Below, in pieces: positions 57,365 to 64,000 of a DNA stretch of 64,000 bases. Position 1 is the first letter of the stretch; every line of letters starts with the position of its first letter. This DNA is from Auraticoccus monumenti (GTDB lineage: Bacteria > Actinomycetota > Actinomycetes > Propionibacteriales > Propionibacteriaceae), in the NCBI RefSeq assembly GCF_900101785.1, contig NZ_LT629688.1, positions 2,170,001 through 2,234,000 of the forward strand. The letters run 5' to 3'. A program made the translations under genes and the position numbers. Under the pieces are notes generated by a model, which saw nothing but the letters and a program-made list of their open reading frames with translations, ran no database searches and was not told the origin of the DNA.

Positions 57365-58663
57365 TCAGGCTACCGGCGCCCCCGGTGCCTGGCCGTACGA
57401 CGGCCCGGCCCCCCGGGTGGCTGGACGGGTCGGGGCAGGTCCGGCGCCCTGCAGGGTCTGCTGCGGGCCCGGTCCGTGGTCCGGGACGACGAGGCGTTCA
57501 CCACCACGGAGCGCGGACTGGTGGGCGATGATCCCCGGCAGGGTGTACCGGGCCGCCACCCAGGCGTTGACCGACGGGAGCGACCCGTCCTGGACGGCCT
57601 TGACGAAGTCGTCGACCAGCAGCTGGTGGCTCCCCTCGTGGCCGTTGGGGGCCTGCGCGAACTCCGCCGGCAACCGCCTGGCCTCGACGTCGTGGACCGG
57701 GGCGTGCCCGGAGACGAAGGTCTTGCGCAGCGACCGGGAAACGTTGGCCAGCAGCGGGTCGTCCTCGCTCAGCGTGGGTCGGGCGTCGATGAGGTGGCTC
57801 ACGTCGGTGGCCCCGTGCTTGTCCTGCCACACGGACGTGCTGGCCAGCTGCTCGAAGCTCGCCCGGGTCCCGAAGAAGCTGAACCGGCTCTCCCGCAGCG
57901 GCGACGGGTACCCCACCCGTCGGAACTCGTTGATGCGCATCGACCCACCGCCGGAGAGCTCGAACAGGGCGGTGGCGTTGGAGAAGTCGTTGCCGAACAT
58001 GCTGACCGCCCGGTCGAAGACGCCGTCCTGCAGCTCGTCGCGCACGCCGATGCAGCTGACGCTCGTCGCGTGGGTGGCGATGGCGCCGAGCACACCGCCG
58101 ATGGAGTGGGTCGGGTAGTGCATCGGGGGGAAGCTGGCGGTGCGACGCCACTCCTCCCCGCCGCTGTAGCGGTAGGCGTCGTAGAAGCCCAGGTCCATGT
58201 CGTGCAGGTAGTCGCCCTCGGCGTAGAAGACCTGGCCGAACTCACCGGCCGCGGCCTTCTGCCGGGCGAAGACCGTGGCCGGGTTGTAGTGGCTGGTCTC
58301 GCCCATCATGTAGGTGAGCCCGGTGTCCTGGACGGTCGCGATGATGCTCGCGACCTCCTCCTCGCTCATCGCCATCGGGACCGCGCTGTAGACGTGCTTG
58401 CCGGCTCGCAGCGCGGCCACGACCAGGGACGCGTGGGTCCAGCGCTGGGTGAAGATCGCCACCGCGTCGATCCCCGGGTCGGCGATCATGGCGTCGAAGG
58501 ACTCGTGGACGCCGGCGAGCCCGAGGTCGGCGTCGAGCTGCCGTGCTCGCTCGGGCAGCACGTCGGTCACCTTCACCGCAGCGATACCGGGGTGCAGGTC
58601 GAAGAGGCTGGCGAAGTGGGCCGAGAACTGGCCGGCACCGACCATGCCCAGGGTGAACGTCAT
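57365..58663 (-). CDS. Gfo/Idh/MocA-family NAD(P)-dependent oxidoreductase
   Basis: The 432-residue protein has the Rossmann start GMVGAGQFSAHF and the family's catalytic region AGKHVYSAVPMA (Lys-x-Val-x2-x-Pro type) and HYPTHSIGG with a possible catalytic His. It probably oxidises or isomerises a sugar or cyclitol brought in by the divergent ABC transporter. ATG 58663 matches the family start. A Pro/Ala-rich tail of about 35 residues ends it. Confidence 0.9.
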   Translation of the reverse strand: MTFTLGMVGAGQFSAHFASLFDLHPGIAAVKVTDVLPERARQLDADLGLAGVHESFDAMIADPGIDAVAIFTQRWTHASLVVAALRAGKHVYSAVPMAMSEEEVASIIATVQDTGLTYMMGETSHYNPATVFARQKAAAGEFGQVFYAEGDYLHDMDLGFYDAYRYSGGEEWRRTASFPPMHYPTHSIGGVLGAIATHATSVSCIGVRDELQDGVFDRAVSMFGNDFSNATALFELSGGGSMRINEFRRVGYPSPLRESRFSFFGTRASFEQLASTSVWQDKHGATDVSHLIDARPTLSEDDPLLANVSRSLRKTFVSGHAPVHDVEARRLPAEFAQAPNGHEGSHQLLVDDFVKAVQDGSLPSVNAWVAARYTLPGIIAHQSALRGGERLVVPDHGPGPQQTLQGAGPAPTRPATRGAGPSYGQAPGAPVA

Positions 58664-58748
58664 CGTCGTGTGCCGCTTTCTATCGCAGTGGTGGCCGCCG
58701 ACGGACTGCGTCGGTCGGTCCGGACGGACCCGAAGTCTGCCCCCGGAC

Positions 58749-58763
58749 GTTACTCGGGTCAAC
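58749..58763. promoter_or_regulatory. LacI operator O1
   Basis: GTTACTCGGGTCAAC; its reverse complement matches O2 at 12 of 15 positions. It lies 85 bp before the oxidoreductase start, on the side of that gene. Confidence 0.6.
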
Positions 58764-58812
58764 CCTTGTCAGCGCTGGATGATCAATGTCTCCGCAGCCA
58801 TTGCCGTCCGCG

Positions 58813-58827
58813 GTTTACTCGGGTAAC
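58813..58827. promoter_or_regulatory. LacI operator O2
   Basis: GTTTACTCGGGTAAC with central CG, typical of LacI/GalR sites. It lies 54 bp before the binding-protein start; the centre-to-centre distance to O1 is 64 bp, about six helical turns. Confidence 0.6.
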
Positions 58828-58881
58828 TTCCCCGGTGATGACGCCATCCACCGTCATCCACCCAGCCACGGAGGACCGACG

Positions 58882-60138
58882 ATGAAGTCACGACACGCCC
58901 TCGTCCACACCGCCGTCGCCGGCCTGCTGCTGAGCGCGCTGACCGCGTGCTCCGGCGGTGGCGGCGACGACCGCACGGTGCTCGAGTTCCAGACCGCCCT
59001 CGCGGCCGACGCCCCCATGCTCACCGTCCTGGAGGAGATCACCAGCCGGTACGAGGCCGAGCACCCTGACGTGGACGTCGACCTGAGGACCGGGGGCAAC
59101 GACTACGAGGCCCAGATCAAGGTGCGGCTCGCCGCCCGCGACGTCCCCGACATCTGGGCCACCCACGGCTGGTCCCAGCAGCGCTACGGCGCCTTCCTGG
59201 CCCCGCTGCAGGACGAGCCCTGGGCGCAGGGCTTCAACCCCGCCCTGGACACGGCGATGCGCGGTGAGGACGGCACCTTCTACGCCCTGCCGGTCACCAC
59301 CGACGTCGCCGGCCTCGTCGTCAACCGCGACGCGCTGACCGAGGTGGGTGTCGACCCCGACGCCATCACCACGTGGGAGGACTTCGTCGCCGCGGGGGAG
59401 GCCCTGGTCGCCCAGGACCGGGTGGCGCTGACGCTGGCCGGGTCCAAGAGCGGCTCGGCCGGCAACGCGATCGACTGGCTGGCCCCCGGTGCCTTCTCCG
59501 AGGCCGAGCTGGCCAGCATGACCGCCGGGGACTTCCCGCAGGACGCCTACGCGCGACTGCTCGGCGTGCTCGACCAGTGGCGGGCCGACGGCTGGATCAA
59601 CCCCGACTACTCCTCGGCCACCAGCGACGACATGGCCCAGGCGCTGGCCCAGGGCAAGGCCGCCTTCGCCCTCAGCAACAACTCCCTGATCAGCCAGGCC
59701 TGGGAGTACGACCCCGAGGCCGACCTGGCCTTCATCCCCATCCCCGCCATGCTCGGCGGCGACCCGTACCTCATCGGTGGCGAGGGCACGGCGTTCGGGG
59801 CGGCGAAGGACGGGGACGACCTCGAGGAGGCCAAGGACTACCTCGCCTTCCTGGCCCAGCCCGACAACACCTCCGCGCTGGCCGCGTCGGTGGGAACGCT
59901 CCCCGGCCTGACCGACGCGGAACCGCGCCTGGGGGAGCTGGAGAGCAGCTTCGAGCAGTACGTGATCCCCAACGAGCTGCCGCTGGCCCCCTACTTCGAC
60001 CGCGTGTACCTGCCGAACGGCATGTGGGAGACGGTCGTGTCGACCGCCGACGGCGTCATCGCCGGGCAGTCCTCGCCGGCCGACGCCGCAGCCCAGGTCG
60101 CCACCGACTTCGACACGCTGTACGGCCAGTCGCAGTGA
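58882..60138 (+). CDS. Sugar ABC transporter substrate-binding lipoprotein
   Basis: The 418-residue protein has a signal peptide with lipobox LTAC (Cys23) and the family-1 solute-binding fold (ITSRYEAEHPDVDVDL, DIWATHGWSQQRY). It captures an oligosaccharide or related sugar. ATG 58882 has GGAGG 7 nt upstream. It is the first gene of a three-gene operon under the LacI operators. Confidence 0.93.
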   Translation: MKSRHALVHTAVAGLLLSALTACSGGGGDDRTVLEFQTALAADAPMLTVLEEITSRYEAEHPDVDVDLRTGGNDYEAQIKVRLAARDVPDIWATHGWSQQRYGAFLAPLQDEPWAQGFNPALDTAMRGEDGTFYALPVTTDVAGLVVNRDALTEVGVDPDAITTWEDFVAAGEALVAQDRVALTLAGSKSGSAGNAIDWLAPGAFSEAELASMTAGDFPQDAYARLLGVLDQWRADGWINPDYSSATSDDMAQALAQGKAAFALSNNSLISQAWEYDPEADLAFIPIPAMLGGDPYLIGGEGTAFGAAKDGDDLEEAKDYLAFLAQPDNTSALAASVGTLPGLTDAEPRLGELESSFEQYVIPNELPLAPYFDRVYLPNGMWETVVSTADGVIAGQSSPADAAAQVATDFDTLYGQSQ

Positions 60139-61061
60139 TCGTCCAGACCGCGCCGGTCCCGGCCACGACGGCGACCCGGGCACCGCGACCATCTCGCCGG
60201 GGCTGGCAGGTCAACCTGCTGTACCTGCCGGCGCTGCTCCTCTTCGGGGTCTTCACCATCTACCCGCTGATGAGCGGCCTGGCGATCTCCTTCACCAACT
60301 GGGACGGCTACAGCGTCGCGCGCTCGAACGTCGGGTTCGCCAACTACCAGCGGCTCCTCCAGGACGCCAGCTTCCGGTTGGTGCTGGGCAACACCTTCGT
60401 CTACGGCATCGGGAGCATGGTGCTGCAGCAGCTCCTCGGACTGGGCCTGGCGCTGGCGCTGGACGGTCGTCTCCGTGGTCGGGCGTTCGCCCGCTCGATC
60501 ATCTACCTGCCGGTGCTGGTCTCACCCATCGTGATGGGCACCTTCTACTACCTGCTCTTCCAGTACAACAACGGCACCCTCAACCAGCTGGTGACCGCGG
60601 CCGGCGGTGAACGCGTGGCGTGGCTGAGCGACGCCGAGGTCGCCGTGACCATCATCGTGGTGGTGAACTCGCTGCAGTTCGTCGGGATCTCGATGGTGAT
60701 CTACCTCGCCGGGCTGCAGGCGATCTCACCGGAGTACCCGGAGGCGGCCATGATCGACGGGGCCGGGGCGTGGCAGCGTCTGCGCCACATCACCCTGCCG
60801 CTGCTGCAGCCGGCCTTCGCCACCAGCGTGGTGCTGAACCTGATCGGCGGCCTCAAGCTCTTCGACGTCATCCAGGTCCTCTCCGGGGGCGGGCCGGGGA
60901 TCTCCACCAACTCGGTCTCCACCTACATCGGGCGGACCTACTTCGACAGCCAGGCCGCGGGGTACTCGGCGGCGATGGGCATGGCGTTGTTCCTCATCAT
61001 CGTGGTGCTGACCCTGGTGGCCAGCACGGCGCTGAACCGCCGGCGTCTGGAGCAGCAGTGA
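60135..61061 (+). CDS. Sugar ABC transporter permease (MalF/UgpA type)
   Basis: The 308-residue protein has six helices and the ATPase-contact EAA loop PEAAMIDGAGAWQRLRHITLPLL. GTG 60135 overlaps the binding-protein stop (GTGA). The ATPase is not encoded in the module; such systems often share a multitask MsiK-type ATPase encoded elsewhere. Confidence 0.93.
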   Translation: MIVQTAPVPATTATRAPRPSRRGWQVNLLYLPALLLFGVFTIYPLMSGLAISFTNWDGYSVARSNVGFANYQRLLQDASFRLVLGNTFVYGIGSMVLQQLLGLGLALALDGRLRGRAFARSIIYLPVLVSPIVMGTFYYLLFQYNNGTLNQLVTAAGGERVAWLSDAEVAVTIIVVVNSLQFVGISMVIYLAGLQAISPEYPEAAMIDGAGAWQRLRHITLPLLQPAFATSVVLNLIGGLKLFDVIQVLSGGGPGISTNSVSTYIGRTYFDSQAAGYSAAMGMALFLIIVVLTLVASTALNRRRLEQQ

Positions 61062-61888
61062 GCAGGCCGAGCCCCCTGCGGCCGGGGCCGCTCGCCGTCC
61101 TGGTCTTCGTCGTCCTCGTGTCGGCGGTGCAGCTGCTGCCGTTCTACGTCGCCCTCACCACGGCGCTCAAGCCCAAGACGGACCTCTCCTCGCAGCTGGC
61201 GTTCCCCACCAGCACCCTCACGCTGGACAACTTCCTCACGGCGGTGAGCACCGGGGGGATCGTCCAGGCGATGCTCAACAGCGCCGTCATCACGCTGGTG
61301 TCGACCTTCCTCGTCTGCGTGATCGGGGCCTTCGCGGCCTACCCGCTGGCCCGCCGCGCCTCGGGCCTCAACCGCGCGGTGATGGCTCTCGTGGTGGGCC
61401 TGATGATGGTCCCCGCCCTGAGCATCCTGGTGCCGCTGTACTCCCTGCTGGCCGACCTGGACCTGCTCAACACCCACCACGGGGTGATCCTGGTGATGGT
61501 CGCGACCTCGCTGCCGCTGAGCATCTTCCTGTACGCCAACTTCATGCGCTCCCTCCCCATCTCGGTGGAGGAGGCCGCCACCGTCGACGGGGCCAACGTC
61601 CTGCAGCTGCTGTGGCACGTGGTGATCCCCATGCTGCGGCCGGTGACCGCCACGGTCGCCATCCTCACCGGGGTCGGCGTCTGGAACGAGTACGCGCTGT
61701 CGGGCTACATCCTGACCACGCCGGAGACCCGCACCATCGCTCCTGCAATCGCGTCGTTCTTCTCCATCCAGTCCAGCAACCTGCCCGCGGCGACGGCGGC
61801 CTCGCTGCTGGCGGTCGTCCCGGTGGTCGTCGCCTACCTGTTCCTGCAGCGGCACTTCATGAAGGGGTTGGCCGGTGCCGAGAAGTGA
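61058..61888 (+). CDS. Sugar ABC transporter permease (MalG/UgpE type)
   Basis: The 276-residue protein has six helices and the EAA loop VEEAATVDGANVLQLLWHVVIPML. GTG 61058 overlaps the previous stop (GTGA). It completes the transporter pore. Confidence 0.93.
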   Translation: MSRPSPLRPGPLAVLVFVVLVSAVQLLPFYVALTTALKPKTDLSSQLAFPTSTLTLDNFLTAVSTGGIVQAMLNSAVITLVSTFLVCVIGAFAAYPLARRASGLNRAVMALVVGLMMVPALSILVPLYSLLADLDLLNTHHGVILVMVATSLPLSIFLYANFMRSLPISVEEAATVDGANVLQLLWHVVIPMLRPVTATVAILTGVGVWNEYALSGYILTTPETRTIAPAIASFFSIQSSNLPAATAASLLAVVPVVVAYLFLQRHFMKGLAGAEK

Positions 61889-61945
61889 GGACGTCGAGCC
61901 ACAGAGGCTGGCAACGGATCAGGTCCCCCAGCCCGCGTTCGAGGG

Positions 61946-62686
61946 TCAGGTCGAGGTGACGGCGAGGTGCTCGGCGAGCCACCACGGCGCGGCCGTGCTG
62001 AGCAGATCGATCGCGGCCTGCTGGTCCGCCGGAGCAGTGGGTGGCCGGTTGCGCAGTCGTCCCCAGCCGAGCTCGATGCTCCTGTCCAGCTCGGTCGCAC
62101 GTGCGGGGTAGTAGGCCTTCACGACCTCTGCGAGGGCGTCCGGGTCGCTGGTCCACCCGGGCCAACGGAACAGGACGCAGGCGAAGGCCAGCCGCGCGAT
62201 CCGGCGGCCCACGCGTTGGCAGGCGTGGTCCAGACGTGCCGTCCCCGGGTCGTCGAGGGCGACGGCCAGACGGCTGAAGGCTGCGGCGGTGCCGCTCGGG
62301 ATGCCTCGGGCCAGCTCGACGGTGGGGTGCTGCTCCGGGAGCTGCTCAGCGAGGTCCGGGCCCCAGAGAGGCGTGCACAGGCAGGAGAGGTGGAAGGCCC
62401 CGTCGTGGCGCTGGGCCGGTGACAGGAGCGACTGTGCTCCGTCCAGCGTGATCCCGACCTCGTCGACCAGGTCGGTCTGTCGATCGAGCTCGGTGGCGAG
62501 CTGCTCCACCGAGGCGCGATCGCGGTCAGTGGGTCGGTCGTGCAGGACGGCGCTGACGTCGAGATCCGACCTGCCCCGCACAGCGGTCCCTCGGGGGACG
62601 CTGCCGTACAGGTAGATGCTGTGCAGTCGGTTGCCGAACAGGTCCCGGAGCCCGGCCTCGGTGGCGGACACGAGGGGCAGGAACAT
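61946..62686 (-). CDS. Aminoglycoside-nucleotidyltransferase-like protein (ANT fold)
   Basis: The 246-residue protein has the nucleotidyltransferase motif YGSVPRGTAVRGRSDLDVSAVL, with Gly-Ser and the Asp-x-Asp metal pair, and a helical C-terminal domain. It resembles AadA/ANT(9)-type enzymes, but sequence alone cannot show antibiotic modification. ATG 62686 is chosen by family length; the frame is open further upstream. It diverges from the HAD gene. Confidence 0.75.
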   Translation of the reverse strand: MFLPLVSATEAGLRDLFGNRLHSIYLYGSVPRGTAVRGRSDLDVSAVLHDRPTDRDRASVEQLATELDRQTDLVDEVGITLDGAQSLLSPAQRHDGAFHLSCLCTPLWGPDLAEQLPEQHPTVELARGIPSGTAAAFSRLAVALDDPGTARLDHACQRVGRRIARLAFACVLFRWPGWTSDPDALAEVVKAYYPARATELDRSIELGWGRLRNRPPTAPADQQAAIDLLSTAAPWWLAEHLAVTST

Positions 62687-62881
62687 CGGGTCGATCCGAC
62701 TCAGCCCGCCCTCGCGGCGGATGCGTCCCCGCTGGTCGAGACCGTCATCGAGGTGACTGAGTCTCGGGTGGCCAAGACTCACACCCTCGTCGTCGCCGGC
62801 CACGCCTGACTCTCGCAGCTCCGTGCTCGGCAGGGCCAGCTCGATTGGCGGCTCCGGCTCTGCGCGCGGTTGCTTCTCATC

Positions 62882-62887
62882 TAGCGT
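62882..62887 (+). promoter_or_regulatory. Leaderless -10 box for the HAD gene
   Basis: TAGCGT is 7 nt before GTG 62895. Confidence 0.5.
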
Positions 62888-62894
62888 CGTCCAC

Positions 62895-63545
62895 GTGCCG
62901 CTCCTCATGCTCGACCTCGACAACACCCTGATCGACCGCGACGCCGCCTTTCGACGCTGGGCCACGTCGTACGTGCAGACCCTGGGCGGCTCAGAGACGG
63001 ACCTGCGGTGGTTGGTCGAGGCCGATCGCGACGGGTACGAGCCCCGGGAGCAGCTGGCTGCGGCCATCGGACGGCGGTTCGGTCTCCGTGAGACCGACGC
63101 GGTTCTCGTGGAGCTCCGCCTCGGGATGGTCGACCGGATCGAGATGGATCCCACGGTCTTCGAGTCCCTCGACAGGGCGCGCTCGGCGGGCTGGTCGCTC
63201 GTGGTCGTCACCAACGGCACGGTCTCCCAGCAAGAGCACAAGCTGCGCGCGACGGGGCTCGACCGCCACCTCGACGGGTGGGTCATCTCCGAGGGTGTGG
63301 GCCTCCGCAAGCCCGACCCCCGGATCTTCATGGCCGCCTGCCAGCTCATCGGCAGCCAGGAGCTCGTGACGTCGAGCTGGATGATCGGTGACGCTGCGGT
63401 TCATGACGTGCACGGCGCCCAGGCCGTGGGCGCCGGCGGTATCTGGCTGCACCGAGGGCGACGCTGGCCAGCCGAGATGGACCCGCCGGACCACGTGGCC
63501 AGCAGCTTCGCCGGGGCGGTGGACGTCGTTCTTCGCTCGGCGTGA
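62895..63545 (+). CDS. HAD-superfamily hydrolase
   Basis: The 216-residue protein has all four HAD motifs: DLDNTL (nucleophile Asp7, acid Asp9), VVTNGT, GLRKPDP (Lys) and IGDAAVHDV (metal Asp). A helical cap of about 70 residues follows motif 1, as in phosphoglycolate phosphatase and haloacid dehalogenase-like enzymes. It dephosphorylates a small metabolite that cannot be named. The leaderless box decides the start over an open upstream frame. Confidence 0.9.
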   Translation: MPLLMLDLDNTLIDRDAAFRRWATSYVQTLGGSETDLRWLVEADRDGYEPREQLAAAIGRRFGLRETDAVLVELRLGMVDRIEMDPTVFESLDRARSAGWSLVVVTNGTVSQQEHKLRATGLDRHLDGWVISEGVGLRKPDPRIFMAACQLIGSQELVTSSWMIGDAAVHDVHGAQAVGAGGIWLHRGRRWPAEMDPPDHVASSFAGAVDVVLRSA

Positions 63546-63562
63546 TCTCTGGGTCCGGTCAC

Positions 63563-63991
63563 TCACGGGGCTCGTGTCAGCGTCACGGTCGCGGCCAGGA
63601 TCGCCGCCACGAGGCCGTCGACGGCCAGGGGCACCATGCCGAGCCAGTACGCGGGGATCGGGTCGAGCCGGTAGAAGACCAGGTAGCAGACCAGCCCGAC
63701 CAGCGTCGCGATCGCTACTGCGACGATCCAGGCGGACGCCGCCGACGCCGTCAGCTCCCCGGCCGTCCGCAACGTGATGCCGGCAGCGAGCTGCGCGGTG
63801 GCCCAGACGACGATCAGCGGGAGCTCGGTGGTGACGGGCCGGTGGGCGAGGCCGGAGGTGACGTAGAACAACAGCGCGCCAACCAGCCCCCCGCCGACGA
63901 TCGTCGCCCCCAGCGCCGGCAACGACGCCTTCGGGAGGAGGGCCACGATGCCGACGGCCAGCAGAACCAGGCCGCCGAGGCCGCCGAGCAC
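63563..63991 (-). CDS. Small multi-helix membrane protein, possibly cut by the window edge
   Basis: At least 142 residues with four hydrophobic segments (about residues 4-20, 26-45, 57-76, 85-108) and a fifth near the end (about 115-137). No family is recognised. GTG 63991 is the last start in the window, but the frame stays open to base 64000, so the N-terminus may lie outside. It is convergent with the HAD gene, 17 bp apart. Confidence 0.65.
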   Translation of the reverse strand: MLGGLGGLVLLAVGIVALLPKASLPALGATIVGGGLVGALLFYVTSGLAHRPVTTELPLIVVWATAQLAAGITLRTAGELTASAASAWIVAVAIATLVGLVCYLVFYRLDPIPAYWLGMVPLAVDGLVAAILAATVTLTRAP

Positions 63992-64000
63992 CGCTCCCGC

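Noticed and set aside
61946-62686. Definite aminoglycoside resistance gene
   Set aside because: The nucleotidyltransferase motif is clear, but overall similarity to known resistance enzymes cannot be judged by eye and the gene is not on a mobile element.
1-64000. CRISPR array or transposon
   Set aside because: No regularly spaced 24-40 bp repeats with unique spacers and no transposase gene were found; the only direct repeats are the att pair, the 77-bp pair and short tandem units.

Overview
The window is GC-rich (about 70%) DNA of an actinobacterium. The evidence is the gene content: an RpfB-type resuscitation factor with DUF348 and G5 domains, a SepX/GlpR divisome protein, an Rv0991c-like FmdB chaperone, a Pmt mannosyltransferase, and the glmU-prs-L25-pth and rpf-ksgA-ispE orders. 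Many starts carry a TANNNT box 6-7 nt before ATG/GTG, which indicates leaderless transcription. Propionibacteriales is my best guess for the order; this is inference only.

Layout. 1-14.9 kb: a tRNA-Arg, a candidate structured small RNA with its own promoter and hairpin (502-626), an eukaryote-type UDP-glucose pyrophosphorylase, mscL, a SAF-domain protein, an FmdB/Ruc-type chaperone, a penicillin acylase, an Rrf2 regulator with a TauE/SafE transporter, a GH3 glucosidase, then 5-FTHF cyclo-ligase diverging from moeA/glp-moaC-moaB-GNAT-sepX. This is an expanded version of the mycobacterial mscL-FmdB-5FCL-galU-moeA-rimJ-sepX neighbourhood. 14.9-19.8 kb: an RNA-repair cluster (Pnkp, Hen1 and an RlaP-like nucleotidyltransferase). 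19.9-24 kb: an iron-box-controlled siderophore-interacting protein, a CmtR-like ArsR sensor with a CDF metal exporter, a GT1 glycosyltransferase and a small anchored protein.

24.0-28.8 kb: a degenerate integrative element in the 3' half of tRNA-Ala(CGC). It is bounded by 51-bp identical att repeats and carries tandem GGGGGCACAC arm-like repeats near both ends, an N-terminally truncated tyrosine integrase, an excisionase-like HTH protein and six unrecognised cargo genes of lower GC, plus a large 88-nt inverted-repeat hairpin.

28.9-41.5 kb: a serine hydrolase, a lipoprotein-like sortase, an oligopeptide ABC transporter with fused ATPases, an alpha-galactosidase-like GH27 enzyme diverging from it, an alpha/beta hydrolase-TetR pair and Pmt. 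41.6-53 kb: core housekeeping genes (rsmI, tatD, rpf, ksgA, ispE, tRNA-Gln, glmU, prs, rplY, pth) with GNAT, nitroreductase and MarR genes. 52.7-56 kb: a degenerate EAL plus DICT protein, a 0.6-kb intergenic region with 77-bp direct repeats, and a TetR/EEP-hydrolase divergent pair sharing one 20-bp palindrome. 56.3-61.9 kb: a LacI-controlled sugar module (oxidoreductase, LacI regulator, and a binding protein with two permeases but no local ATPase). 61.9-64 kb: an aminoglycoside-nucleotidyltransferase-like protein, a HAD hydrolase and a membrane protein at the edge.
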